Assembly: GCA_946800325.1 (NCBI GenBank)
Contig: OX326956.1
Span: 17,078,667-17,142,666, forward strand
Direction: 5' to 3'
DNA: 64,000 nt
Origin: Luzula sylvatica
Taxonomy: Eukaryota; Streptophyta; Magnoliopsida; Poales; Juncaceae
The position numbers and the translations under genes are program-made. Each line of letters begins with the position of its first letter. The stretch's first letter is position 1. The notes under the pieces were generated by a model that was given only the letters and a program-made list of their open reading frames with translations, did no database searches and was not told the origin of the DNA. Shown here one piece after another: positions 36,051 through 48,025 of the stretch.

Positions 36051-36224
36051 TGAATGAAAAAAAGTTTCTGGGCAATTGAATTTTCTTTTTGGAAAGAAAT
36101 CCTTTCTGACATGTACATTTCGGACGGGTCGGGTTATAATTTATCAGCTCTAATTCGAACCGATCCGCCTATTACACAAGTCGGCCAAACAAAACGACGA
36201 GAAACATCCTGAGATCCCTGATCT

Positions 36225-36244
36225 TCTCTCTCTCTCTCTCTCTC
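36225..36244. repeat. (CT)n tract in the leader of the CCDC124-like gene
   Basis: A CT run about 30 bases before the start codon. Pyrimidine-rich leaders are common near plant transcription starts. Confidence 0.7.
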
Positions 36245-36270
36245 GTTCTCGCACGCTCCAACTACCAACC

Positions 36271-37194
36271 ATGCCGAAGAAGATGGGGGTGAACACCAAG
36301 GCCGAGGCGGCGCGGGCCCAAAAGAGTGCTCTGGAGGAGGAGAGGAAAGAGAAGGAGTCGCGCGCTAAGGAAGAATCCTACTGGCGCGAAGCCGAGGGCT
36401 CTAAATCTCGCGCTGCTAAGAAGCGCGAGGAAGAAGCCGAGAAACGCGCCGAAGTTACGGCTCGCCGTGCTGAGAATCGCAAACTTGCCGAGACAGAGCA
36501 AGAACAGATCCTCAAGGAAGCTCGCAAACCCAATCCTAAAGCTGCTAGGGTTTCAGTTCCAGTTCCTAAGGTCGGTACTCGATTTCGAAAAAAGAACATA
36601 TCTTTTGATAAACCAAGCTTTGTTTCGATACGATATTCCTGTTCCAGGTTACCGAGGCGGAGTTGATAAGGAGGAGGGAGGAGGAGCAGGTTCGGCTTCA
36701 GAGAGAAGCCGAGGCTTCGAAGAAGAAACAGAGTAGAATGGCCAACGAAGAGGAGTATGAGAAACTCGTCCTCGTCAGTAACACAAACAGAGACGATTCG
36801 ATCATCGAAGCCCATTCATTGGACGACGCAATTGCCAGCATGTCAGTTGCGGAGCCGTCACTGCCGGCAGATCGGCATCCAGAAAAACGGCTCAAAGCCA
36901 CTTTCAAGGTATAAAATTTGAATCAAATTTCTAATTTATTTTATCTGCTTGTATTCACTGATTAATTTTTTTTAAAAATGGTGATTGAAGGCATTTGAGG
37001 AGGCGGAATTGCCGATTTTGAAGGCGGAAAAGCCGGGATTGACGCTGAATCAGTACAAAGATATGGTTTGGAAAATGTGGAAAAAATCGCCTGATAATCC
37101 ACTTAATAAGGTTGGTATAATTATATATTTTGTTTTTGAAATATAATTTCTTACTGAATAAAGTTGTAAATATTTAATGCAGACTGCTGAGTGA
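36271..37194 (+). CDS. CCDC124/Lso2-like ribosome-binding coiled-coil protein
   Basis: Four exons: 36271-36570, 36648-36908, 36991-37110 and 37183-37194 (last coding exon TAE-stop), giving 230 residues. The N-terminal half is a highly charged Lys/Glu/Ala/Arg-rich helix starting MPKKMGVNTKAEAARAQKS, the conserved N-terminus of CCDC124/DUF1014 proteins. A linker of about 60 residues follows, then the C-terminal block ending LTLNQYKDMVWKMWKKSPDNP. Animal CCDC124 and yeast Lso2 bind idle ribosomes near the tRNA channel and aid recovery from stress; the plant role is inferred from that family. The overlapping ORFs on both strands come from the GC-rich, biased codons. Length agrees with the family. 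Confidence 0.88.
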
Positions 37195-37577
37195 GTAACG
37201 ACATTGATGTATTCTGCGATGTGGACTTCTTTTCGCTACTGATATATTCAGCGAGATGGAGAAGAAGGAGCATTTTCATTCCTTTCGAAATTACTAAGTT
37301 AAGTTTGTGCGTAAATTCTGGGGAAACGAGAATGCTGTGAATAAGTAATTGTGTACTGTATCTGGAAAGAAAAGGTTGTTTGATTTTATCTCATTTTTCT
37401 TTTCAAAATAATATTATTTTCGAAATAAGTATCGTTGGGTTCATTGATTATTGTTCATGCATGTTGTTGCGTATCATGTGGCTGAGCCAAGTCATTTTCG
37501 AGAAATGTAGAGAGGTCATATATGCAATACCCATATATTCAAGTTTTAAAATCTGGAATTTGTGCAATTTTATTAAA
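37195..37577. other. 3' flank of the CCDC124-like gene
   Basis: Probably the 3' UTR plus spacer. No other feature. Confidence 0.5.
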
Positions 37578-39478
37578 GGTATTTACATATTTACCCCTTT
37601 GGAAATCCAAAATCGAACAATTATTTACCCTTTCAGAAATAAAATATCACTAGGGCGTTGTTTCGGGACAATATAATTTGGTATGAACTGTGAAAATTAA
37701 CATAGTAGTGTTTCACATTTATTTTATTAATACACATGTAGTTTAAGATTTTGCATGATATACATAAAATTGAAAATATACTGAGATTTATGTATGACAT
37801 TTGTAAAATGATATATTCATTGTTTGTTATATGATAAGGTGATAATAGAAACATGGATAATATTGTTATATCATAGATTCATAGTGATATCAAAAACATA
37901 GATGATATTATTTTGAAAAATGTATATATGTAAAAAAAAATCCAATTTGCCTGGTTTATATATCGTATTTACAAAAAACGTATGTATGTAGATGAAATAT
38001 CATTGACAAATTTAGCAAGAAAATAAAAAAAAAATACAACCAATATGTTTTATTGGTTCTAAATATTATTTAGTGCAATGTTAACATTAATTAGGGCAAC
38101 AATGTTGGTTAAAGTATTGTTAAATATGTATATATTGTAGGCTAGTGATATCGACAAAAAATTATTTTACTTGTTACAGAAAAAATAATTTGAAATAACT
38201 AATTTATCCTTATTTAATTGTATGCTATTAGGAAAGTAGATTATTACTTATCAAGTGTATATTTAAATGATATATAAATGGAATGATTTGAACCTTGTAT
38301 TTGTTATTTCTAGATTCGTGATTTACTCGTATCATCCACTATTTAAATACCAGGAACCAAATAAGATTAACAATGAAAAGAAAATAATGCCATTACATAA
38401 TAAAAATAACATGATAAAATTATCTTTTATACTAAAATGAAAAAAAATATATAATCATTAAGATTCATAAATTAATTAAATCATATAAATAGTTACTCGA
38501 AAAACATAATAAGAAAAAAATATTGAAAGCACAATATGGAAATATATAATCTAACATAAACTAATATGTATATTCTGAAAAATTATTGAAAAAACATAAT
38601 GTGAAAAATATAGTCCAGAAAAACATAATAAAATAAATTATTCAATGACTTATAAAAATTGTTGCAGTTACATAAAAAAAGGCAAAGTCACGACTACTAT
38701 TTAAATCAACAAAATTGGAAGAATTATTTGGAATATTAGCTTGGCTAGCGGTGCGTGGTAAAGTTGCTTCGACAAATTGTGATGGATCTCGTATGGTAGA
38801 ACCCGAAGCTTTTCTCTTGTTTGACCCTTTGGTGCGATTCACATCGTGACTAGTTTGAACACCGCATCGAATTGATTAACGAGGTCACACTAGATACTTA
38901 TTGCGAAAATCATCAAGCAACTCAACAATTCGCGGTTGTCAATCCTCTAATTGGCATGTACTTGATCAAGCGAAATCATTAACTTTTTGCAATTACTCAT
39001 TTGATGGCCACACGGAAGATCCATTGTAGCCATAAACTGGCCGGTACAAATATGAAGCAAGTATTTTTTTTTTAGATTTCTCGTATTGCTTGTAAAGAAT
39101 GACACATGAAATATAAGATTTCTAAAAACAGGAGTATTGCAATTATGTGGCACTTTAATTTATGCAATTAACTTTAAAAGTAGTAATATGCAAGTCCAAA
39201 ATAGCTTATTAATCTTAAAGTCGGAATTATTCATTCTTTTGTGTTAAAATTAACTGTCAATATTTAAAAGGGTAAATATGATATTTTGGGTTTTTAGAAG
39301 GGTAAAATAGTAATTTTAAATGTTGACCGTTAGTTTTAACTAAGAAATTGAATGGTTTTTGAATTTTTGGATAAATATGATATTTTAGATTTATGAAAGG
39401 ATAAATATGATATTTTAATTTTAAGAAGGGTAAATATGTAATTTCAAGTTAAAAAAACTGTAAATATGTAAATCCCCC
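37578..39478. mobile_element. Decayed MULE with transposase remnant
   Basis: Imperfect inverted ends: GGTATTTACATATTTACCCC at the left and, reverse-complemented, GGGGGATTTACATATTTACA at the right, each followed by further ATTTACCC/AAAATATCA motifs. Flanking 9-mers TTTATTAAA and TATTTAAAA are similar but not identical. The interior has a transposase-like remnant on the minus strand. Confidence 0.55.
38642..39153 (-). pseudogene. C-terminal remnant of a MULE/FAR1-like transposase
   Basis: Two broken ORFs, 38947-39153 and 38642-38842, read on the same strand. The first contains QFMATMDLPCGHQMSNCKKL and ends SLDQVHAN; the second contains KGSNKRKASGSTIRDPSQFV. MULE-type transposases commonly have a SWIM-like PCxH motif, then a short loop (I/LxLxxIHxxW), then a Lys/Arg-rich tail with T(K/R)RDPSxFE. 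The order and spacing agree, and stops separate the pieces. The assignment rests on pattern memory and not on an alignment. Confidence 0.5.
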
Positions 39479-39630
39479 TATTTAAAATTACCAATCAATT
39501 TTTGGTAATACACAAACACGGATTGGAAATTTTTGGAATACATTTGAAAGAGGAGACTATTTGAGTACCACATTTGTAATATACAAAACTTCAACAAATT
39601 TTTTTTTGATTATTTCCTGATATTTTTTTT

Positions 39631-40535
39631 TCACAGTTTTCTTTTCTGAGAAGAGACGAACTTGAGCATAGCTAATGCAGATTGTTGAGCGAAATATTTT
39701 TGCCTGAGCCGTACATAAGGGTAGCCAATAACCGATAATACATGTGCCGGTTTCGAGAACGAGATTATTTCATACCAAACTTTATCGTCTTCGTCCCATT
39801 GGATCGAGAATCTTTCCTCTCCAGCCTGCAATGCTACAACTCGTCAGAAAAAAATAAACACGAGGAAAATGGATGGTAATACTGGTACGAGAAATTGTAC
39901 CAATAGGTGCCCTTTTAGAGTTCCGCTACCGAAGGAGAAAGATCCTTTTTGGGTTTTGGGTACGGTTATTTTATCGGCGACGTAGACGATTTGAAGAGGC
40001 ATCATGATCCATGGTATCATCTCCTTTTCGCACACGCAGAATTTTGTATCTTTCTTTACTGGAGTTCTAGGATCGACCATGGCCCAGTCCAGTGTGAAAT
40101 GCCTACAACCCGTTCGATGAAATGTCAAGGAGTATTTACAGAGCAAAATGTTATCAATTCGAGCATAATTTGGCGATCAAATGTTGAATAAAAGAAGATA
40201 TTTTCGACAAATACTATCAATTCAGGCAATTTTACCAGTGTGGAAGTGAAGCACTGAAGCATAGAAATGGTTTATATTCTTTACCTCCAAGATAAGAGGG
40301 CGGATTTGGCGAGGTTGAAGGTTTCTTGGCCGGTGCCGAGGAGACTCCGTGAACGATTGATGAAAAATCCATTCTTGCTTAGAGGTTCGTCCTTGTCTTG
40401 CTCGTCTGATTCGATGTGGGCGGTGGAGCAACGAAATCCGGACGGATAGTTGAAATTACCTGCAGAGGAAATGCATGCGTTCTGCTGCTCCGGCGACGGC
40501 CGGCGGAAACTCAAGAACAACGCTCCCCATGCCAT
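39631..40535 (-). CDS. UPF0548 / DUF1990 family protein
   Basis: Three exons in gene order: 40285-40535, 39901-40102 and 39631-39825, giving 215 residues, as in Arabidopsis At2g17695-type proteins. The conserved core is in place: an N-terminal RRPSPEQQ, SRSLLGTGQETF, HFTLDWAMVDPRTPV, FCVCEKEMIPWIMMPLQIVYV, FSFGSGTLKGHLLAGEERFS and WYEIISFSKPAHVLSVIGYPYVRL. No signal peptide or membrane helix is evident. The biochemical function of DUF1990 is unknown. The start at 40535 (MAWGALFLSF) fits the family N-terminus; an in-frame upstream ATG at 40610 adds 25 unconserved residues and is less likely. Confidence 0.88.
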
Positions 40536-41416
40536 TTCCTTCTCGGAGTAAAAATAAACGGAGGACGAGAATCCTTGTGCAATTCTTCTATGGGAAATTA
40601 TCACAACCACCCTATTTTTTTCTTATTATTTTAGAACGGTCCTAAAATTTAAAGTGTAGTTTGGAAAATATATATGTTACATTAATTTGTTGATAAAAGC
40701 ATTTAATAATATTTTAAGTTAAGGACTTTGGAAAACAACTTTTTTTCTCCTTTTCACGATTTTTATCATGCATAACATTTTTTTCTTTTGCAAAAATAAC
40801 GTCGATTTAAGTGAATTTTCAGAACTAGTTGTTTCTGACGTTAAAACACAACCGCTTTCGTCATCTTAAACGACGAAACAACAAATAGTAATGAGGATTC
40901 AAAGTTTCAAAAATATCAATTTATTATGCTTCGCCAAAACAAACAAAATTATGACGAACTCATTTTCTTTGATGAATCCATCATAATAAAGAGTCTCTTC
41001 ATAATCCAATTGTAAACGGGCTTGTAAATAAAAAGTTATTCTTGCAAAACAATATTATACATCAAAAAAGATAATTCTTTTACGCTCTCTCTAAACTCCT
41101 AAAAAGAAATTTGTGTTCGTATTTTTATCGTTGCAAAAAAGGAGGCTACAGGCTCCAAAGCCACGACGATGCTAGTAATGGTGATTTCGATTTTTTGTTG
41201 TTGCAAACTCTTGATCTTCTTATATCATATGTGATTCGTTGATCAGTTAGGGCCGGTGCGGTATTTTCAAAAATCTTTGTTTGTATTTTTGGACCTCTGC
41301 ACGGTTCATTTAATTTAAAAAAAAAATAGTTTATACGAGAACAATTTTCTTTTTATAGTAACTGAACACAAAAATACACCATCTAATTTCCCAAATAATT
41401 TACCTTAAAAAAAATA

Positions 41417-41698
41417 GAGGTCATTTACTGTACCCCCAAACCCATCACCACATCCTTGATCCATCTCCCAAAAATTACCCACTTGATTAACAATGCATCG
41501 AATTAACAGTTAATTGAATTAATGAATTATTAGGTACTAATATGAGGTGTTAATTTACTCACAATTAACTGTTAATTCGAAGCATTAATTAATTTGGAGA
41601 GAGAGTAGGGTGCAAATTGGAGTTGGGGATCAAAAAAAACAAAAGGGTTTGGGATCGTGAGTGTGGTGATGGGTTTTGGGGGCATGGTATAATTTCCC
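41417..41698. mobile_element. 282-bp MULE-type MITE in copy A
   Basis: Perfect 9-bp TSD, AAAAAAATA, at 41408-41416 and 41699-41707. Ends are GAGGTCATTTACTGTACCCC and, reverse-complemented, GGGAAATTATACCATGCCCC. The interior is symmetrical: CGAATTAACAGTTAATT against AATTAACTGTTAATTCG. Copy B of the duplication lacks it. Confidence 0.85.
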
Positions 41699-42244
41699 AA
41701 AAAAATATCCTAAATAAATAATACATGAATTATACTATAAATATATAGAGTAGGTGGACATATTTTTCATCCCTAACAAATCTAGGATAATTCAAATTCA
41801 AATTCAAATTCAAACTCGCTTTCGCTTTCGCTTTGATTACATATAAGGCGATCCCCTTCTATACACTGTTCATTCAATAATATAGTGAATGGTCTCTCTC
41901 TCTTCCTTTCAGTATCATAGAAGATCACTTTTCTTTTCTATAATAATTGGACCTTGGTTAGGATCAATCATGACTTAATTAGATTAATTATGACTTCATT
42001 ATGGATGATTGGGGATTGATTATAGTCACTTGTGTCCAAAATTACTGTTAAATGAGGTTGGTATCCTCTTTTATATCTTGAAGAAGTAAGAACACAAATC
42101 CTGTTATTATAAATTCAAACTCGTATAATATGGATCATAATCAATTATATTAATATTATACAACTCCATACACCATGCTAAATAGTAAATATGGTTGTGA
42201 AACACCTTATTTGGCTTGAAATAATGATTTTAAGAATTATTCGC

Positions 42245-42362
42245 CTAACACGAATGAGCTAGTTGCTTGAAGTTAATAGGCGCGACGAAGTTCGTCGAAC
42301 CATGGAGCGAAATATGTGATGTCAAATTATAGAGAGCTTGTGTCGGGTGAAACCAATCCCAG
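42245..42362 (-). pseudogene. Last-exon fragment of a GDSL lipase (duplicated 3' end)
   Basis: Reads open for 39 codons to a stop and matches the end of the GDSL gene at 45028-45145, including the catalytic DWFHPTQ block and the C-terminus NFKQLAHSC. It stops abruptly at 42362 against unrelated DNA, so only the 3' end was duplicated. Few substitutions separate it from the intact gene, so the event is fairly recent. Confidence 0.85.
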
Positions 42363-42364
42363 AA

Positions 42365-42805
42365 AACAATGCGAAATCACCAAGCAACTCGACAGAAGAA
42401 CAACAAATCAGAAAACAACAATAAAAAGACGAAGAAATCAGCGACCAAAAAACAGGAAAAAATCCAAAAAATAACCCAATAATCGGGCAAATCGCGGCTA
42501 AGTCGCCATGGGAGTAGGGTTCGGTAAAGCTAGGATTTCACTGGGAAGAGAAAAGCTTCAAATGAGAGAGAGAGAGAGAGAGAGAGAGGAGTATATGGAC
42601 GCCGAATGTTATGTAACGAATGGACCGGCCGCACCGTAGACCCTGCATTATTTGGTTTTAGTAATATCTTGGTTCACGTGAACCAGTTGTAGGCAAATTC
42701 GCTCGTTTCGTAGCCATCCGATTCTGATCGAACGGCTCATGCGGAAACAGCTTACGTGGATCACTCTGGGGGCACGGCGTTGTTCTAAGTTAGGATTATT
42801 ATAGA
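42365..42805 (-). other. Unique leader- or promoter-like DNA between the duplicated copies
   Basis: GC-richer than its surroundings and absent from either copy. The minus strand has CACGTGAACC, a long pyrimidine tract (complement of (GA)n at 42564-42589) and GCAATCGGATGGC-like phrases typical of plant gene leaders, but the first ATGs run quickly into stops. It may be a promoter or leader fragment brought in at the duplication junction. Confidence 0.3.
42564..42589. repeat. (GA)n microsatellite
   Basis: About 12 GA units. Confidence 0.95.
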
Positions 42806-43894
42806 TATGTTAGATTCATTTGATGATAAAAGCATTTAATAATATTTTAAATTAAAGAGTTTGGAAAAGATTTGAACAACAATGTTAATATAATTATTAT
42901 CATGAATGAGATGATATATATACATTTGGAAAATAACTTATTTTCTCCTTTTCACGATTTTTATTATGTATACCATTTTTTTTACCTTTTGCAAAAATAA
43001 GGTTGGTTTAAGTAAATTTCTAGAACTAGCTGTTTCATCATGTTTGACGTTGAAACACACCTGATTTCGCCATCTTAAATGGCGAAACAGTCTAAGATTT
43101 TTGCATGTTAAATTGGGTAGACAAATATTAATGAGAAGACAAAGTTTCAAAAATATTAGTTTACTCTGATTCGCCAAAACAAACAAACATTATTCTTGAA
43201 AACAAAGTAAAAATAATGTATACAATAGACCGAATACCAATTTGGAAAGAGAGAAACGCATATTTAGAAGACATAGCAACCCCGAAAGAGTACCTACAAA
43301 GAAAATATAAGAGGAGCTACAAATTTGGGATAAAATTTAGACCTCTAGCTTTTAGATTTTAAATTTCTCTTCAAAAACATGTAAAGAAATTTTTTATCTT
43401 TTTATTTATGAAATAGATCGAATACCATTTTAGTATCCTTCAAAACAAAAATAAAACAAAAAAAGTAAAAACAATGTTATACACACAAAAAAAAAGCTCT
43501 CTCTAACATTTCGAAGAGAAATTTCATCAATTTTTACCATGCAAACTATCCTCGTTCTCTATTGTCTCTTCTTCTTGATGTTAAAAAAAGGGAGGCTACG
43601 GGATCCTAAGTTGAGCCAAGACAATGCTAGTAATGGTGATTCCGGTTTTTGTTGTTGTTGCAAACTCTTGATCTTCTTGTCATTTTATCATATGTGATTC
43701 GTTGATCAGTTAGGGCCGGTACGGTATTTTCAAAAAATCTCTATTCGTATTTTTGGACCTTTGCACAGTTCATTTAGTTTTAAAAAAAAAAAATAGTTTA
43801 TACGAGAACAATTTATTTTTTTATAGTAACTGAAAACGAAAATATACTCTCTAATTTCCCAAATAAATAATACATGAATTACACTATAAATATA

Positions 43895-44213
43895 GAAAAA
43901 TTATGGTATGTGTTCCCCCATTTCACCTAACTTTTCGTGATGCCGTCACCAATTAAAAATGGACGAAAAATACTCACAATTTGCACCCCAATGTTTCTTT
44001 CAATTAAATTTGTAATTTAAATTTGATTATTTTAATTGAAATTTAATTCATTAGACAAATGATTAGTTTAATTAAAAATTAATTAGAATCATTATTAATT
44101 GGAAAAAAAAAATTGAATGCAAATTGGAGCCTCATTTAATTCAAATTAGTTTCATGTCACGATAATGACATCACACTTTTTTGGACGAAATGAGAAACAT
44201 AATAGAATTTCTC
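43895..44213. mobile_element. 319-bp MULE-type MITE in copy B
   Basis: Ends GAAAAATTATGGTATGTGTT and, reverse-complemented, GAGAAATTCTATTATGTTTC. Flanking 9-mers ATAAATATA (43886-43894) and AAAAATATA (44214-44222) differ by one base. Copy A reads ACTATAAATATATAGAG without it (near 41735). It is a diverged member of the 41417/44330 family. Confidence 0.75.
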
Positions 44214-44329
44214 AAAAATATATAAAGTACGTGGACATATTTTCCATCCCTAAAAAATCTAGAATAATTCAAACTCGCTTTGATTACAAATGAGGCGAGT
44301 CCCCTTCTATACGCTGTTCATTTAATAAT

Positions 44330-44631
44330 GAGGCCATTTAGTGTGCCCCCCAAACCCATCACCACATCCTTGATATCCTATCCATCTCCCAAAAATTACC
44401 CACTCGATTAACAATGCTTCGAATTAACAGTTAATTGAATTAATAAATTATTAGGTACTAATATGAGGTGTTAATTTACTCAAAATTAACTGTTAATTCG
44501 AAGCATTAATTAATTTGGAGAGAGAGTGGGGTGCAAATTGGAATTGGGGATTAACACCCAACCCAAAAAAAATAAAAGAGAATGGGATCGTGGGTGTGGT
44601 GATGGATTTTGGGGGCAAGATATAATTTCCC
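44330..44631. mobile_element. 302-bp MULE-type MITE in copy B with empty site in copy A
   Basis: Perfect 9-bp TSD, TTTAATAAT, at 44321-44329 and 44632-44640. Ends GAGGCCATTTAGTGTGCCCC and, reverse-complemented, GGGAAATTATATCTTGCCCC. In copy A the site is intact as TTCAATAAT at 41873-41881 with matching flanks. It is almost the same element as 41417-41698. Confidence 0.9.
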
Positions 44632-45027
44632 TTTAATAATATAGTGAACTCATACGATCAGTCTGAATGGTCTCTCTCCCTTTCACTATCTTAGAACTTA
44701 GAAGATATCACTTTTCTTTTCGATAATAATTGGAGCTTCATTAGAACCAATCATGACTTAATTAGATTAATTATGACTTCATTATGGATGATTGGGGATT
44801 GATTATAGTCACTTGCGTCCAAAATTACTGTTAAATGAGGTTGGTATCCTATTTTATATCTTGAAGAAGTAAGAACACAAATCCTGTTATTATAAATTCA
44901 AACTAGTACAATATGGATCATAATCAATTATATTAATATTATACAACTCCATACATCATACTAAATAGTAAATATGGTTGTGAAACACCTTATTTGGCTT
45001 GAAATAATAATTTTATTAATTATGCGC

Positions 45028-47173
45028 CTAACACGAATAAGCTAGTTGCTTGAAATTAATAGGCGCGACGAAGTTCGTCGAACCATAGAGCGAAATACGT
45101 GATGTCAAATTATAGAGAGCTTGTGTCGGGTGGAACCAATCCCAGAAGAAATATTCATCCCTATTCGAACAATACGTCGTATTTTTGCTACATTGTTCAC
45201 CCCCATTGAAATTTCCAGCCCCGCAACATGCACTTTCGAGTTCCATAAACCCTAAAAATCAGTAAATAAAATAAAATAGAATAAATACATTTTTTTTTTA
45301 TTGAAGACTCGGATCAAAGTCAAACACATACCGAATAATTTAGGTGATGATAAAATGGTGGAAGTGACATCGTGTGAATCCGAGAACGAGTACTTGAAGC
45401 CGGCCAGTTGCTCGCTGAGTCGTTGTATCCGTGATTTTGCTACCGTGTTGAACTCGACGGACATTTGATTCAACACCTCAAAGCAATCTCCAGAGGGATT
45501 AAGGTTCTTGAGATACGGTACACATCCAATGTAGCCCGTGCCCGTTATTGCGAATTTGCGCGCTCCGTGTTTGTAAATCGTCTGCATTATATAGAGGATT
45601 TGTCAGTATGAGAGAGAAATAGGAAGAGAGAAGAGAGAGAGATAACTAACAGTTAGTTGGCTGATCCACTTGTCGACGAGATCGGAGATGAATTGGGTGT
45701 TGTCTGTGCTGTTTGCGGCTCCGGTTGCGGCAAAATATGCAAACATGTCGTTGTTACCGGTCCCGACAATGTAGAGAGATTTTTCCAGAAAATATTTAGC
45801 CAGTTGTGTGCCCAACTTTCTCTTTAAAGCGTGAACGGTATTTTTGAAGTATTTAATTTGGGTCGCCGTGTTTAACGTTCCTTCATTCTGTTGAATTATA
45901 GAATTGACAGATAAAATTTAATAAATTTTGAAAAGACGAGATATTGTGATAATAAAAAGAGCCTTACTGTAGTATCGAGTATTCCAGAACCGGCAGAAGC
46001 GAAGTTCACTCCTCGCATCATTTGTGTTGTTTTTGTGATTGAAAGATAAGGGGGCGGACTCATCTTGAAACCGAGGTGTTGCGCTAAAACCGGATAAGGG
46101 AAATTTAAGTTAGTAAATTCATGTTTATTACTCCCGTGTAATTTGTTTCTAGAAACTCTGACACTTCGTCCGATTTTTTGCGTCTCACTGAGAACGTCCA
46201 ACAAAATGTATCGTTCGTTCGTGGTTGTTAATTAGTTCGGCGTTCAATTGGTATGATTGATTTAGTAAATATGATATTCCGATTTTGATTTTCGAATTTT
46301 GAACCTTTTTTATACAAGATTTTTTCGTCGAACATTCATGTCTATGATGTATATGATTGATTTAGGCAATTAATTTAGTTTATGCATATCAAATTACTAA
46401 GTATATTCTTCAATGGTGAAAAGTTCAAATGTCTTTTTCGTTTGCATGTTCGGATGATAGTGATAAGCGAACCTCTTTATTAATCATTGTTAATGAAGCA
46501 GAATCACATATTAATATTTAATTACATACAGGATTTGGTTGGTAGTATGCATATTTCAAATATGAATTGTGTGGAGGATTTTTATTTCAATATTTTTGTA
46601 AAATAATAAATTTATGGGTTATATTGTATATATACTTGTTTTGAATTATTTTTGACAAACACTGACAAGACTTTGCTTTTTTATTTTGTTTGATTTAAAC
46701 CTTGCTTTTCCTTTTTCTTTTTGTCCTTCTGAGGTCTTTTCTATAAGAAAACAAATTATAATAAAAAGTTGCAATCTTGTATTTTTCTTTTTTTTAACAG
46801 TAAACAACATTCCTACCAGACTTACATTTCACAGAAAAAGTTTATGTACGATATTTAAAGCAATATAAATTATCTTAACAAAAATAATCTCTTTAATAAT
46901 ATAGAACAAGGGCGTACCCATATAGTCGATGCCGTTGAACCCGTTGCTGAACCGCCCCGTACTAACCTTGCCGGAAAAATCTATTCCGTAGTGCGGGAAA
47001 TTTGATCTGAACATGGCCGCTACATCAAGATTATTATTGTTGCCAACATCAAACAAAGAATCGCCGAATACAAAGAGTGCCGGTACGGACCGATCGCATA
47101 ATTTCGTACCGACCATTAAAGAGATGAAGGCGAGAGCACCCAAGGAAATGGTGGAGAAGATAAGAGGCACCAT
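45028..47173 (-). CDS. GDSL esterase/lipase (SGNH hydrolase), secreted
   Basis: Five exons in gene order: 46918-47173, 45968-46083, 45651-45887, 45332-45581 and 45028-45251, giving 360 residues, the normal size. Residues 1-27 are a signal peptide (MVPLIFSTISLGALAFISLM, then a short tail). Block I is VFGDSLFDVGNNN with nucleophile Ser39; block II is NFASAGSGILD; block III is IVGTGNND; block V is WDWFHPTQ with Asp324/His327. All catalytic blocks are intact. Plant family members hydrolyse esters in the wall, cutin or lipids; the substrate here is unknown. The start at 47173 is chosen because upstream in-frame residues do not look like a signal peptide. Its 3' end was duplicated to 42245-42362. 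Confidence 0.92.
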
Positions 47174-47959
47174 TTTTGGTTGTAATGCGAGGACGTGGTG
47201 TTGGTATCTTAAGAGGTGATTATAAGTAGTGCAAGATGGGTTACGTGGGGACAATATACACATGGGGGTAAATGAAATTTTTATTTTTATTGAAAAGGGT
47301 CATTTGATTTTTGGAAATCCAAACTAGCTTCGATTAGGTCTTGCGTAAAAAAATCAATTTATTTAGTTAAAGTGGTCTATTTTTTTTTTTTATTATTTTT
47401 TTTTGCATAAAAAGTGGTCTATTTTTTAATGTTGCAATTGAATGTATTTAAATTTAAATTAATACAACCACATTAATAAAAAAAAATTAATACAACCACA
47501 GTTAATTCAGTAACCAGAATTGTAATTGTGACTATGACATGAAGTATAAGTTTATAACCAAGTCATGATTAAGGGCATTGCATCATTAACATTTTTTTAT
47601 CTAATCAACTTTTTTTTTTTTTTTGACAAACTATTAAAATATGTACATACCAAATTTGAAATTTATGAACTTACAAGTTTGATTTGGAAATCTTGTTTTG
47701 GAGCTTCATGTTTAGAATCGCATATTTTTTTGTCTAGGTACAATTGGAATAAAGAAGTACTTTCAATATGAATGTAGTTTATAAGAAAATGGTCATGTCG
47801 TAAAATCTTTCATTTTTTAAAATCTATATAGAGCTAAATTTTGTAATAAATCATTTGTTATGCCCCCAATTTCTCTTCGACATATGGATAATTAACAGAT
47901 AAGGTACATGTTAACTAATATATTAATTATATATTAGTTTAGGGGAATATGCTAGTCCT

Positions 47960-48025
<66 letters not shown>

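Larger units (their letters stand above)
40675..42364. repeat. Segmental duplication, copy A (GDSL gene 3' flank)
   Basis: Colinear with 42806-45147: shared blocks include GATAAAAGCATTTAATAATA, CTCTTGATCTTCTT, TCGTTGATCAGTTAGGGCCG and a roughly 430-bp almost identical end (about 41930-42364 against 44710-45147). Copy A ends inside the last exon of a GDSL gene. Each copy carries its own MITE insertions at different places. Confidence 0.85.
42806..45147. repeat. Segmental duplication, copy B (continues into the intact GDSL gene)
   Basis: Partner of 40675-42364. It is longer mainly because it holds two MITEs (43895-44213 and 44330-44631) that copy A lacks. Confidence 0.85.

Noticed and set aside
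36262..36815. Minus-strand ORFs of 79 and 145 residues
   Set aside because: Shadows of the Glu/Lys/Ala-rich CCDC124-like exons.
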